In this document: in pieces, positions 44,332 through 53,138 of the stretch
How the letters are laid out: each line of letters starts with the position of its first letter
How positions within the stretch are numbered: the first letter of the stretch is position 1
Origin: Actinoplanes sp. NBC_00393
GTDB lineage: Bacteria > Actinomycetota > Actinomycetes > Mycobacteriales > Micromonosporaceae
Direction: 5' to 3'
Length of the DNA: 64,000 bases
Assembly (NCBI RefSeq): GCF_036053395.1
Contig: NZ_CP107942.1
Location: 8,202,501 to 8,266,500 of the forward strand
Made by a program: the position numbers and the translations under genes
Notes under the pieces: generated by a model
Databases searched by the model: none
Told to the model about the DNA's origin: nothing
The model's input: only the letters and a program-made list of their open reading frames with translations

Positions 44332-45267
44332 ATGGCTCAAGAGCGGCGCCGCTTTAAGATCAACATTGAGGTCACTGTTGAGGTCACCAATTCGAAGGCC
44401 CTGACCCAGGCTGCGCTTCGCGAAGTGAAAGCCGCCACGTTCGCGCCGGAACCGGGCCGCACCCTCGATCAGGTACGTGGCGAGGCGCGCGCCGAGGTTA
44501 GCGCCGACATCGCCGCGGCGCTCGAATGGGTGATCGAGCCGGACACGATCCTCACCATCGACGAAGGACTGCAGTTCATAGAGTCCACCCAGAGCGTCAT
44601 CGAAGTCGACGACACCGGCGTCGAGGCGGAGGGGACGCCGCCGGACTTCACCGCGCTGTTCTCGGTATGCCGATGCGGTAAGGATGATTGTGACGACTGC
44701 ACTAGCTTCCAGCTGACCCCGCGTACGGCCGCAGCGTTGTGGATGGCCGGGCAACTCCTCGCTGACCAGGCATATGACGACATCGCCGAGCACGGCGACG
44801 ATCCCGTCTCCGACGACGGCGGATGGAACGTCCTGGAGAGCTATCCCCGCGTCACCTGGCGACAGGACACCGCCTGGCGGCAGCAGGCCGCGCGTTCCTT
44901 CGACGACCTGACCGGCGATCTTGAAGCCGGTCGCTGGCCGTCGCCGACCTGCCCCGGTGAGGAGATGGCCCTGCACCTGATGCTGCAGATGGCCGAAGCG
45001 GCGGTCGAGGACGGTTGGGGAGTCCCCGCGGACGTCCTCGCCCGCCTGCCCGAACACCCGGGCGATTACGACTGGGAACTTGCAGTGGACGTACTGTTCC
45101 AGGACGAAGACATCCTGAACCTGTTCGACGAGAGCATGGACGGCATCGAAGATCCCGGCTCGGACGAGAACCGGACGACCGGGATGGGCGACTACCGACC
45201 CGAAGCCTGGTTCCGTCCGTTCAGCAACAAGACCCCCAGAAACGGCCAACGAGGCTTCCGACGTTGA
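44332..45267 (+). CDS. Unrecognised protein with a four-Cys cluster
   Basis: 311 residues from the ATG at 44332; an in-frame start 12 bases earlier is possible. It opens with a charged strand-rich stretch (RRRFKINIEVTVEVTNSKALT). Residues around 115-125 carry CRCGKDDCDDC, a compact four-Cys cluster like a zinc knuckle. The C-terminal half is acidic and helical. No ribosome site is seen; TATCTAT about 20 bases upstream may be a -10 element. It diverges from the 198-residue gene and converges with nothing obvious. No known family. Confidence 0.7.
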   Translation: MAQERRRFKINIEVTVEVTNSKALTQAALREVKAATFAPEPGRTLDQVRGEARAEVSADIAAALEWVIEPDTILTIDEGLQFIESTQSVIEVDDTGVEAEGTPPDFTALFSVCRCGKDDCDDCTSFQLTPRTAAALWMAGQLLADQAYDDIAEHGDDPVSDDGGWNVLESYPRVTWRQDTAWRQQAARSFDDLTGDLEAGRWPSPTCPGEEMALHLMLQMAEAAVEDGWGVPADVLARLPEHPGDYDWELAVDVLFQDEDILNLFDESMDGIEDPGSDENRTTGMGDYRPEAWFRPFSNKTPRNGQRGFRR

Positions 45268-45585
45268 TCGCACGGCCGTCAACAGCTCGCGGCCAGCGAC
45301 GAAAGTCGACTGCGGTAAGCGGCCTCATGGTGCCGAGCGGCGGCCATCGCTTGGGGAGAAACCTGGCGAAGTCGGACCGCCGCCCGGTATCCAGCAGGAT
45401 AGCCGGGGATTGTCGCTGGCTCGCGCGTTCCAGGCTCGCTAAGTACGCACCCGGGCGGGTCATGTGGTCACCGCTGATGCATCGGTAGTCGACCTCGCTG
45501 CCCATGCTGCTGGCCCGCAGCAACCATCGGTTCTCAACCGTCCTCTTTCGAGGGTTTTGGCACTCGCCCGGGTCGGCCCCTGAAG
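45268..45585. other. Intergenic stretch, no supported gene
   Basis: 318 bases between converging genes. A minus-strand frame across it lacks a ribosome binding site and has a protein composition typical of antisense shadows. No clear hairpin was seen. Confidence 0.45.
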
Positions 45586-45852
45586 TCAGGCGAGCCATTC
45601 GTCGGTATCGTCGCCTTCGTCAACACGGTGAATCTCGCAGTCTCCAGTTGGCTCAGTCTCGTCGACACGCCATGCGGAGTGAAGCTTCCGGTCGAGATCA
45701 AGGACCTTAGGTGCCCGGTCAGCAGCGTCTGCTGCGTCCCGCCACGACGAGTACGGGCCGACCACAATGAATCGGTACCGGGCAGTGGGAGCAAGTCCAG
45801 CCCACAGCCACACCCTGGTCTCGGTGTCGTCTACGTCATCGTCCGCAGTCAC
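45586..45852 (-). CDS. Small hypothetical protein
   Basis: 88 residues from GTG 45852 with GAGGGGA 7 bases upstream. It has an acidic start, then VWLWAGLAPTARYRFIVVGPYSSWRDAADAADRA, which looks like a small alpha/beta domain, and an acidic end. Upstream in-frame residues are basic and unlikely. Function unknown; no operon partner. Confidence 0.5.
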   Translation of the reverse strand: MTADDDVDDTETRVWLWAGLAPTARYRFIVVGPYSSWRDAADAADRAPKVLDLDRKLHSAWRVDETEPTGDCEIHRVDEGDDTDEWLA

Positions 45853-46063
45853 AGCGCGTCCCCTCGTCTTTCTGCGGTGCAGACGAAACCCACCGGTGGC
45901 CTGCAGCCGCATACCAACGTACGAATGCTGCCGATGTCGCCCGTTCAAGACTCCTGGCTGACACTAGTTATTTTCCACGCGTGCGACGCCTGGTCACTGC
46001 GCTCCTGAGCAAGCCCGGTGCGGGCGCGCATCCGCACCGGGCTCGGATGTACTCGTCGGTCGG

Positions 46064-46228
46064 TCAGTCCTCGGGGTCCGGGTCCTGATGGTCCTGCTCG
46101 TTGCGGTCGGCTGCGGATGCGGCCCGCTCGTCGAAGCCGGACTGCGCGGTCGGAGATTCGGGATCGCGGTCAGCCGCTCGCTCGATGCGGTCGGCCGCTT
46201 CGCGGTCCATAGGAGTTTCCCTGGGCAT
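46064..46228 (-). CDS. Small acidic/charged protein of an actinobacterial type
   Basis: 54 residues from ATG 46228, with GAGAGGTG about 9 bases upstream. The sequence MDREAADRIERAADRDPE followed by GFDERAASAADRNEQD repeats an AADR-like charged motif that I recognise from short hypothetical proteins of actinomycetes. Likely disordered, helix-prone. No function known. Confidence 0.6.
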   Translation of the reverse strand: MPRETPMDREAADRIERAADRDPESPTAQSGFDERAASAADRNEQDHQDPDPED

Positions 46229-46750
46229 GGTGCCGACACCTCTCGTGTCGAGATGGATGGGGTTGGGGCGCGCACGAGCCGGCCGGCGCGTCCGAAACGC
46301 GCCCCACGTCCTTAAGCGGGACGGCAACGTGGCGTAGTGCCGCGACCCACGCGCGTGCACCACAGGCCTAGCTCCCTGCCCAAGGGAGCCGCCGCGCCTT
46401 CCCAACCGTGTTCCGGAGAGGAGGCGTCACATGTCCTTGATAGGTCCGCGTCGAGGCGGTCTGGCCGTCCAGCATGCCGCCTTACCATCGGGACTGCCGC
46501 CGGCGCGCGGTCCAACCCTTCGCCGGTGCCCGATACGGCCCGTAACGCCAAGCCGCACCTTTGATGCTGGGTCCAGTTCGACTATCCGGTCAACCCCTCA
46601 TCCGATGGAATTCCTCGTCGGCCGAGGTGCAGACGATCGGTTGAGGTTGACGACACATCACAGACGCGCTTACCCAGGAGGGTTCATCGTACTAGTGTAC
46701 GAAGATCGCGGAGCAGGGTGCGAGCAAGAGCCAGCTAAAGGGGTGTTGCG
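46229..46750. other. Long intergenic stretch between divergent small genes
   Basis: 522 bases with several short frames but none with protein-like composition plus a ribosome site. Base composition drops around 46570-46720, which is probably the promoter region of the next gene. No att repeat or operator was recognised. Confidence 0.45.
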
Positions 46751-46939
46751 ATGAGTAAGCCAACGCGGGTATTGAGCTGGGTCTTCCGGCCGGCCGTGAA
46801 TCGACCGGCCGACATTCAGACGCTAGCGGGTGCCTCGATCTTCGAGGTAGGCCATGCCGGGGCGGACGGCACAGCGTTGGTGGTGCTGCGGGACGGCTCG
46901 CGGGTCCGGGCGCAGCGGTCGGAGATCGTCATGGAGTAA
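46751..46939 (+). CDS. Small hypothetical protein
   Basis: 62 residues with AAAGGGG 8 bases before the ATG. It reads as a small beta domain (SIFEVGHAGADGTALVVLRDGSRVRAQRSEIVME). It ends 43 bases before the converging prepilin peptidase. Function unknown. Confidence 0.6.
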   Translation: MSKPTRVLSWVFRPAVNRPADIQTLAGASIFEVGHAGADGTALVVLRDGSRVRAQRSEIVME

Positions 46940-46982
46940 CCCCTCCGCAGCCCCTTGCGCTCGGATCAGTCGGTGGTACCGG

Positions 46983-47747
46983 TCAGCCGGGGGTCAGGAG
47001 GTAGGCGAGGACGGCTCCCGCGACCAGGAAGGGCCCGAAAGGCAGATGTCCAGCCTGCGCGGTTCGATGTCGGACCTGGGCGACGGCGAACGGAAATGCG
47101 AGCAAGTAGGGCAACATCAGGCTCAGCGCGACCGCTTGCCAGCCGCTGGCAGCGAGTGCCGCGCCCAGGGTTGCGGCAAGGCGGACGTCGCCCATCCCGA
47201 CCTGGCTCGGCGTCAACAGCGCCAGCAATAGATAGAGGGTGCCGACGACGAGGCCGCCGGCCATGGTGGCGAGTAACAGCTGGGGTCGATCTTCCAGCCA
47301 CGCCGCGAAGCCGGCACACACGATCACGATGGCCGCCAGCGCACCGACGAGCCGGGTCGGCAGCCGCCGGACGGCGAGGTCGATGAGCGACAGCAGGATG
47401 CCGGCTTGGACGAGCAGGAGCCAACCGGCCAGCAGGACGGCCCGGCCACCGCTGGTATCCGCTGTTCGCCAGCACAGGGCCGCGCCTGTTATCGCCGCCA
47501 GTAGGCCGACGATCCACCGGTGATCGGGGCTGGCGCAGCAGGATGCGGCGAGCTGGAACCATCCTCGCCAGCCGACGGTAAATGGCGTACCGCACACGCT
47601 GCATGCGGTTCGGGGCGATTCGCCCTGGGCGACGGCCAGCCGGTAGGCGACCTGGGGCCACCATGCCGCTGTCGCGCCGCTCGCCGCTGCTATCGCGAGG
47701 ATCAGGCCGAGGGGCAGCTCGGTTGGGGATTCGGCCACCGTTGTCAC
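46983..47747 (-). CDS. A24 (type IV) prepilin peptidase, TadV/CpaA-type
   Basis: 254 residues from GTG 47747 (no good ribosome site, so the start is uncertain). It has six or more transmembrane segments. The two catalytic aspartates of GxGD proteases are present: SLIDLAVRRLP and GMGDVRLAATLG. FGPFL near the C-terminus is conserved too. A CxxC pair (ACSVCGTPF) gives the zinc-like loop of PilD-type peptidases. It should cleave the Flp prepilin and TadE-like pseudopilins encoded from 54.9 kb, although it lies on the opposite strand. Confidence 0.9.
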   Translation of the reverse strand: MTTVAESPTELPLGLILAIAAASGATAAWWPQVAYRLAVAQGESPRTACSVCGTPFTVGWRGWFQLAASCCASPDHRWIVGLLAAITGAALCWRTADTSGGRAVLLAGWLLLVQAGILLSLIDLAVRRLPTRLVGALAAIVIVCAGFAAWLEDRPQLLLATMAGGLVVGTLYLLLALLTPSQVGMGDVRLAATLGAALAASGWQAVALSLMLPYLLAFPFAVAQVRHRTAQAGHLPFGPFLVAGAVLAYLLTPG

Positions 47748-47903
47748 CGTTGCCAGTGTGGGGTGAGGTGGCCGGGATTCACGGCGCTTCCGTCGGCACT
47801 GGTTGGATCCGTTGCTCGCTGGCGGGCACGGCGTTGCCGTTGTGGCTCAGATAGGGGTGGCCGGAAGACGGTCGGCCGTAGGTGAGCTGGTGCCGGGGCC
47901 GGC

Positions 47904-48227
47904 TCATGGCTGGTGCGAGCGGTCACCGGAGCTGCGGTTGTCGTCCCACTGGGACATTCCCTTGACGAAGGCGTCGAGGGCAGGGATGACGAATTCACCC
48001 ATGGGCGTCAGTGCATAGTGGACGCCATCGCCGTCGTTCGGATGGCGCACCAGGCCGTGTTCAACGAGCCGTGCGACAGCGTCGCCGTGAGTCTTCGCGT
48101 TGTAGTTGCCGACGTCTCGTTGCAGTTCGTTGAAGCGTTTCGGCGACTGCGCGAGTGACGCGAGGATCTCCAAGGTCCAGCGGTATCCGAGCAGCTTGAG
48201 TGTGTCGTAGATGGGATTGAAATCCAC
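47904..48227 (-). CDS. HxlR-family winged-helix regulator
   Basis: 107 residues from GTG 48227, which has a strong GGGGGAGG site; a GTG-ATG pair 21-24 bases upstream is weaker. The HxlR signature is clear: LLGYRWTLEILASLAQSPKRFNELQRDVG, then DAVARLVEHGLVRH and YALTPMGEFVIPALDAFVKGMSQWD. It lacks the usual N-terminal Cys of redox-sensing members. Its target is unknown; a sibling winged-helix gene lies just to its right. Confidence 0.85.
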   Translation of the reverse strand: MDFNPIYDTLKLLGYRWTLEILASLAQSPKRFNELQRDVGNYNAKTHGDAVARLVEHGLVRHPNDGDGVHYALTPMGEFVIPALDAFVKGMSQWDDNRSSGDRSHQP

Positions 48228-48300
48228 CCGTCCTCCCCCGTGCGGCATCACTCAGAGTCGCGAGGCCCCTGCGCGAGTGTAGACGGACGTGAGTGGATCT

Positions 48301-48717
48301 CTAAACGCCTTTCGATGCCTTCAGCTGATTCCCAGGCCTTTCCGAGCCTTCGGTGCACCGTTGGTTACCACCACGAAACTCCGATCTAACGTTGCTCGGC
48401 GGAGCGTTCTGGCCCAAGGCTCGTGCGAGTTCGACCAGTGACCCGGTCAGCGACGCACCGACGTCGGTGAGGGCGTAGACGGTCCCCGGCTGATCGAGAT
48501 CCAGAGTTCCCGACCCCTCCGTCCGACGCACCAGATGGCCGGTGATCGCCCAGCGCAGGGCGCGGTCGAGAGTGTCCGCGCCGACCTCTGCCGCCAGGGC
48601 TTCACGGGTAGCCGAGCCACCGCCGCTCAACAGTGTCAGGAGCATCGGTACGGCGCCGGGCGCTTCGGCTAACTCTTGGACCAACTGGGAGGGGGTGCGC
48701 CTTTGCGTTGCGCTCAT
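48301..48717 (-). CDS. Winged-helix (HxlR-like) DNA-binding protein
   Basis: 138 residues from ATG 48717 with AAGGAGA 8 bases upstream. A helix-turn-helix reads MLLTLLSGGGSATREALAAEVGADTLDRALRWAITGHLVRRTEGSG, followed by a wing and YALTDVGASLTGSLVELARALG, the same closing helix pattern as HxlR. The C-terminus is disordered. It lies 73 bases from the HxlR gene on the same strand. Confidence 0.75.
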   Translation of the reverse strand: MSATQRRTPSQLVQELAEAPGAVPMLLTLLSGGGSATREALAAEVGADTLDRALRWAITGHLVRRTEGSGTLDLDQPGTVYALTDVGASLTGSLVELARALGQNAPPSNVRSEFRGGNQRCTEGSERPGNQLKASKGV

Positions 48718-48954
48718 GACCGGTCTCCTTGAAGGAAAATCTATCGGCAGTGTAAGGCTCACATCGGTAAGCACAAACTGTCGCCAACCCGACAGTAGGC
48801 ATCCCATAAGTCAGCTTTTATGCCTCTTCTCCGGTGACTCTTGTACCTACCTTCAGCCACTTTCCGTGAGGTAAGTGGTGTTGCGGGAAGTGGGGGGTGA
48901 GGGTGTAGACCCGTTTTTTGGACCTTGGTTCATCGGCAGCTCACGGGGGTGAAC

Positions 48955-49512
48955 GTGCGCGGACTTCAACGACGTGGGACCGCGGTGTTGGCGGGGATTG
49001 TATTGACGCTCCTATCCACCGGATGTACCCGGAGCCCCGACCCGCAACCGACGAAGTCCGCGACGCCGGCGTCGCCTGCTCTGGCTGCCTCACCCGACCC
49101 GAGCACCGCAGGGCCGGACGCGCTCGCCGCCTATCGTGGGATGTGGCAGGCGTACAACACCGCTCTGTCCATCCCCGATCCCAAACACCCGGACCTGGCC
49201 CGCTACGCCGACGGAGAAGCTCTCGACCTCCTCACCACCGGCATCCGGGAAACCAAGGATGAAGGGCTCAAAGGTACCGGCACCGCCAAGCTCAATCCGG
49301 AGGTGACCTCGGCCGCGCCCGTTGACGCACCCACCACAGTCGAGGTATCCGACTGCCTCGACAGCACCGGTACGAAGCTGGTGCGCGCCTCGCCCGGTCC
49401 GCCCTACAGCGATTCGCCCGGCGGTCTGCGCCGCGCGACCGCAACAGTCAGTTGGAAAGCCGACGGTTGGAAGGTCACCCGCTTTGCGGTCCAGGAGGTG
49501 GGAACATGCTGA
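48955..49512 (+). CDS. Exported lipoprotein of the Tad cluster
   Basis: 185 residues from GTG 48955 (GGGGGT a few bases upstream; the GTG at 48949 is equally possible). The signal peptide ends in LLSTGC, a lipobox. The mature part has a Pro/Ser/Thr-rich linker, then a domain with YRGMWQAYNTA and a C-terminal WKADGWKVTRFAVQEVG resembling an NTF2-like or DUF-type fold common near actinobacterial Tad genes. It overlaps the next gene, so it opens the Tad operon. Confidence 0.75.
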   Translation: MRGLQRRGTAVLAGIVLTLLSTGCTRSPDPQPTKSATPASPALAASPDPSTAGPDALAAYRGMWQAYNTALSIPDPKHPDLARYADGEALDLLTTGIRETKDEGLKGTGTAKLNPEVTSAAPVDAPTTVEVSDCLDSTGTKLVRASPGPPYSDSPGGLRRATATVSWKADGWKVTRFAVQEVGTC

Positions 49513-50369
49513 GCCGACGGGGTCTGGTCGCGATCGCGATCGCTGTCATCTTCCTCGGATCGGTAAGCGCGCCGGCGTACGCCGACAACTTCAAGCCGGT
49601 CGGCTGTAATCGATCGCCGAAACCTCCCGGCTGCAAGGTGACGGTCGGCACCCCCGGAAACGGCGGAGGTCAGAACAACGGCAACGGTGGTGGAGACTCC
49701 GGCGACGGCTCCGGGTCGGATGATGGGACCTGGAACGGCTGCGCCTATGAGCCAGCCCCCGGAAATCTGGCACCGCCCGCCGGTAAGAAACCCGCGGACG
49801 GTGGCTGGTTCGTTGAGGTCTGCCTCATCGGGGATGGCAAGGGTGGCCCGCAGACCAGTGCGCCGATGTGGATTGACGGGCCGGCACCGACGGTTGATCC
49901 GGCGGAGATCGCCCGGCAGGCGGTCGCGCAGCTGACGCTGCCCCTGCCTGGCATCGAGGTCAATCCGGATCCGCCGGCGCGGCAGTTCGTCTACCTCCCG
50001 ACGTGGCTGTGGATCGACGGTTCCTCGTGGGCGCCGCAGTCCGCGACGGCGTCGGTACCTGGACTGTCGGTCACGGCGGTGGCGAAGCCGACGAAGCTCG
50101 TCTTCACCCCAGGTGACGGGGCGAAGACCGTGCACTGCACCGGCCGCGGCACTGTCTGGACGCCGGGCCTTAACCCGGACAAGAAGTCGCCGACCTGCGG
50201 ACACACCTACACCCGGCCGGGCTCCTTCACGATCACCGCGACCGTCACCTGGCAGATCAGCTGGGCGGGTGGGGGTCAGACCGGCACGGTCCCGGACCTG
50301 ACCACGACCGCCTCCCGCAGCGTCACCGTCACCGAATCCCAAGGGCTCAACACGACGACACGGGGATAA
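49506..50369 (+). CDS. Secreted PKD-like-domain protein of the Tad cluster
   Basis: 287 residues with an N-terminal signal peptide (LVAIAIAVIFLGSVSAPAYA). A Gly/Asn/Ser-rich linker follows, then a beta-rich domain with LPTWLWIDGSSW and, near the end, CGHTYTRPGSFTITATVTW, the PKD-type HxY..xG motif. Proteins of this size sit beside actinobacterial Tad genes and are exported. The start overlaps the lipoprotein stop by 7 bases. Confidence 0.75.
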   Translation: MLSRRGLVAIAIAVIFLGSVSAPAYADNFKPVGCNRSPKPPGCKVTVGTPGNGGGQNNGNGGGDSGDGSGSDDGTWNGCAYEPAPGNLAPPAGKKPADGGWFVEVCLIGDGKGGPQTSAPMWIDGPAPTVDPAEIARQAVAQLTLPLPGIEVNPDPPARQFVYLPTWLWIDGSSWAPQSATASVPGLSVTAVAKPTKLVFTPGDGAKTVHCTGRGTVWTPGLNPDKKSPTCGHTYTRPGSFTITATVTWQISWAGGGQTGTVPDLTTTASRSVTVTESQGLNTTTRG

Positions 50370-50371
50370 CC

Positions 50372-51055
50372 ATGTCTTCCACTGCAACGCTCGACGCGCC
50401 ACGGTCGAGCGGTACCACTGGCTTGCCTGTGAACGGTTCGACCGGGCCGGTCATCCGGCGCCGGATCAGTGTGCCCCGATTGCTGCTCGCCGCCCTGCTG
50501 ATCCTCGGCTTCGCCCTGGCCGGTGCCGTGGTGGCCAACCAGGTCGACACCCGGGTGCCAGTGCTGGCCGCCGCGCGCAACATCGCCGCCGGGCAAACGA
50601 TCACGGACGCTGACCTGGTGGTGGTACGCATCGCCGCCGAATCCGGAGTGGCGACCCTGCCCGACGCGCAGCGTGTGTCGGTGGCGGGGCGGACGGCGTC
50701 GATGCCGGTGGCGGCGGGCACGCTGCTGCATGACGGGCTGCTCGGGGAGCTGGCGTGGCCAGCGGCCGGACAGTCGGTGATCGCTGTGGGGGTCAAGCCG
50801 GGCCGGGCGCCGGCTGGGCTGACCGCCGGCTCGCCGGTCACGGTGCTGATGGTGCCGACCGCCGGGGTGGGCGGCGGCGACGCGGCCAGCACGGGGACGG
50901 TGGTGCAAGCGCGGGCGACGGTGGTGTCGGTGGAGCAGGCCGCGGACCAGTCGGGACAGCAGATCGTTTCGCTGCTGTTGTCCGGCAACGATGCCACGAA
51001 GATCGCTTCGGCCGCCGGTGAGGCAGCGCTGATTCAGCTCGGCGCGGGGCGGTGA
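50372..51055 (+). CDS. SAF-domain pilus assembly protein (CpaB/RcpC-like)
   Basis: 227 residues. One transmembrane segment (LLLAALLILGFALAGAVVA) is followed by the SAF motif region VLAAARNIAAGQTITDADLVVVRI and a second conserved block (VIAVGVKPGRAPAGLTAGSPVTVLMVP). CpaB/RcpC helps form or modify the Flp pilus at the outer face of the cytoplasmic membrane. It starts 2 bases after the preceding stop. Confidence 0.85.
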   Translation: MSSTATLDAPRSSGTTGLPVNGSTGPVIRRRISVPRLLLAALLILGFALAGAVVANQVDTRVPVLAAARNIAAGQTITDADLVVVRIAAESGVATLPDAQRVSVAGRTASMPVAAGTLLHDGLLGELAWPAAGQSVIAVGVKPGRAPAGLTAGSPVTVLMVPTAGVGGGDAASTGTVVQARATVVSVEQAADQSGQQIVSLLLSGNDATKIASAAGEAALIQLGAGR

Positions 51056-51062
51056 ACCGACC

Positions 51063-51830
51063 ATGTTGATCATCGTGTGCTCGGTTAAGAACGCCCCCGG
51101 CGCCACCACGCTCGGTCTCGGCCTGGCCGCGCTGTGGCCGGAGAACAACGCGGTGCTGCTGGAGTGCGACCCAGAGGGCGGCGATCTGGCCGCCCGGTTC
51201 GGGCATCATCCACAGCCCGGACTGACCGGCTTGGCGGCCGTGGCCCGCACCGAGGACGCGCAGGTGGACCTCGGTGAGCACGCTCAGGAGCTGGGTGTGG
51301 GCGCGCGGGTGGTACTGGCTCCGCCGGGCGATGCCGCTGCGGCGGCGGTGCAGACCCTCACCTACAGCGGCATCGAGGTGCTGCGCCGGGCCGCCGACGA
51401 GCAGGCCGTCATCCTCGATATCGGTCGGCTGGCCCGCGGCAAACCGGGGATACGGCTAGCGGCAGTGGCCGATCACGTGCTGATCGTGGCCGGCGCACAG
51501 CTGTCGGACGCGTTGCAGGTCCAGGCTCGGCTGGAGTGGCTGCGCCCGGAGTTGTCCGGCCGACTGTGGCTGGTCCGTTCCGGTGACAACGGCTACGGTT
51601 CGGCCGAGCTCAGCCGAGAGCTCAAGGTGCCGGTACTGGGTGAGATGCCCACGAGCCGGCTGGTCGCCGGTGCGCTGGCCGGCCGGCTGCAGGTGCCGAA
51701 CTGGCGGCGGCTCAAGCTGGCCCGCGCAATGCGCGACATGGCGATCACCCTGACGACCGCCCAGCCGGCGTCGATCCTGCCGCCCGATACCGCCGCCGAG
51801 CGGCTCGTCGCGGTGGAGGCCCGGTCATGA
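51063..51830 (+). CDS. CpaE-like MinD/ParA-type protein
   Basis: 255 residues. The N-terminus has VKNAPGATTLGLGLA where a deviant Walker A would be, but the lysines of KGGxGKT are missing. LLECDPEGGDLAARF and ILDIGRLARG correspond to the switch and Walker B regions. CpaE-like proteins position the pilus machinery. The lost lysine suggests weak or absent ATPase activity, as in many actinobacterial Tad-linked members. It overlaps tadA by 4 bases. Confidence 0.8.
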   Translation: MLIIVCSVKNAPGATTLGLGLAALWPENNAVLLECDPEGGDLAARFGHHPQPGLTGLAAVARTEDAQVDLGEHAQELGVGARVVLAPPGDAAAAAVQTLTYSGIEVLRRAADEQAVILDIGRLARGKPGIRLAAVADHVLIVAGAQLSDALQVQARLEWLRPELSGRLWLVRSGDNGYGSAELSRELKVPVLGEMPTSRLVAGALAGRLQVPNWRRLKLARAMRDMAITLTTAQPASILPPDTAAERLVAVEARS

Positions 51831-53131
51831 CCGTGGTGCAGCAGGCTCGCAACGGGTGGCAGCCGACGGCGCACCAGGCGCTGATTGACGAGCTGCGGCA
51901 GCAAGTCGCGTCCCAGCTCGCCGCGTCCGGAGCCCGGCTGTCCGGCCGCGAGCGTGAGCAGCGCGTCGACGATCTCGTCCGGACGGCGATGGACGCACAC
52001 GCCCAGCGACAACTCGCCGCCGGAGCGATGCCGCTGGACCCGCCGGTCGAGCGGGCCGTGGCCAAGGCGATCCGGGACGCGATGACCGGGATGGGCCCGC
52101 TGCAGCCACTGCTGGCCGACCCGACGATCACGAACATCTTCATCAATGGCGGCACCGTCTGGGTCAAACGCACCGACGGCACCAAGGTCCGGATGCCGGC
52201 GATCACCAGCACCGCCGACGAGCTGATCGCCCTGATCCGCGACATCGCCGCCCGCGCCGGCGCCGACGAACGCCGCTTCGACCGCGGTGTGCCCCGCGTG
52301 AGCGTCCGGCTCCCGGATGGGTCGCGGCTGTTCGCCACCATGCTGTCGCGCGAGCCGTCGGTGTCGATCCGCAAGCACACCCTGCTGCAGACCAGCCTCG
52401 ACGAGCTGACGTTCACCTACGGCACGATGGACGCCGGCCTGCGCGACCTGCTCACGGCGATGGTCCTGGCCCGCCGCAACGTGATCATCTGCGGCGGCAC
52501 CGACACCGGCAAGACCACGTTCTTGCGGGCCATGGCCAAGGCGATCCCTCCGCACGAGCGGCTCATCACGATCGAGGACACCGACGAGCTCGCCCTCGAC
52601 CTGGACCCCGATCACCCCGATTGCACCGCCTTGCAGGCCCGCGAACCCAACGTCGAGGGCGAGGGTGGCATCGACCTTGCCGAGTTGGTGCGATGGGCGC
52701 TGCGGATGTCCCCGGACCGGGTCATCCTCGGCGAGGCCCGCGGCGGCGAGGTCGTACCGCTGCTCAACTGCATGTCTCAAGGCAATGACGGGTCGCTGGC
52801 CACGATTCACGCGTCCAGTTCGAAGCAGGCGTTCTCCCGGCTGATGACCTATGCCGCCCAGTCGGCCGAGCGGCTGCCGTTCGAGTCCACCGCACCGCTG
52901 ATCGGCGGTGCCGTGCACTTCGTAGTCCACCTGGCCTGGTCGGCCGACGGGGTCCGGGTCGTCTCCTCGATCCGGGAGGTCCTGCACGCCGAAGGCGCGG
53001 AGGTCATCTCCAACGAGGTGTTCAAACCGGGCCCGGACCGGCGCGCCGTGCCGGCGGCGCCGCTGCGGACCGACACCCTCGACGAACTCGTGGCCGCCGG
53101 GTTCAACCCCGACGCCGTCCGAGGCTGGTGA
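51827..53131 (+). CDS. tadA: TadA/CpaF-type pilus assembly ATPase
   Basis: 434 residues of the PilT/VirB11 superfamily. Walker A GGTDTGKTTFL is near residue 222, then the Asp box TIEDTDELALDL, Walker B VILGEARGGEVV and a His box ATIHASSSKQAF. An N-terminal helical domain with GMGPLQPLLADPTITNI precedes the catalytic core. It powers extension and retraction of the Flp pilus at the cytoplasmic face. Start ATG overlaps the cpaE-like stop (ATGA). Confidence 0.95.
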   Translation: MTVVQQARNGWQPTAHQALIDELRQQVASQLAASGARLSGREREQRVDDLVRTAMDAHAQRQLAAGAMPLDPPVERAVAKAIRDAMTGMGPLQPLLADPTITNIFINGGTVWVKRTDGTKVRMPAITSTADELIALIRDIAARAGADERRFDRGVPRVSVRLPDGSRLFATMLSREPSVSIRKHTLLQTSLDELTFTYGTMDAGLRDLLTAMVLARRNVIICGGTDTGKTTFLRAMAKAIPPHERLITIEDTDELALDLDPDHPDCTALQAREPNVEGEGGIDLAELVRWALRMSPDRVILGEARGGEVVPLLNCMSQGNDGSLATIHASSSKQAFSRLMTYAAQSAERLPFESTAPLIGGAVHFVVHLAWSADGVRVVSSIREVLHAEGAEVISNEVFKPGPDRRAVPAAPLRTDTLDELVAAGFNPDAVRGW

Positions 53132-53138
53132 TGGCGCG

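Larger units (their letters stand above)
15666..45267. mobile_element. Candidate tandem-integrated defence island (right end not located)
   Basis: Everything from the att core to about 45 kb is accessory: OLD nuclease, Hachiman pair, candidate nuclease, MADS operon and orphan hypotheticals. The orientation of the tRNA fragment implies that DNA to its right was inserted between the tRNA 5' half and the older integrase. No second att copy, no second integrase and no exact right boundary was found, so the end coordinate is only where recognisable defence genes stop. Confidence 0.35.

Noticed and set aside
44061..44333. 90-residue minus-strand frame
   Set aside because: It starts on the same CATG as the plus-strand gene, has no ribosome site, overlaps the 198-residue gene and has an Arg/Ser/Gly-rich tail without structure.
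45221..45598. 125-residue minus-strand frame
   Set aside because: It overlaps the end of the four-Cys protein gene, has no ribosome site and shadow-like composition.
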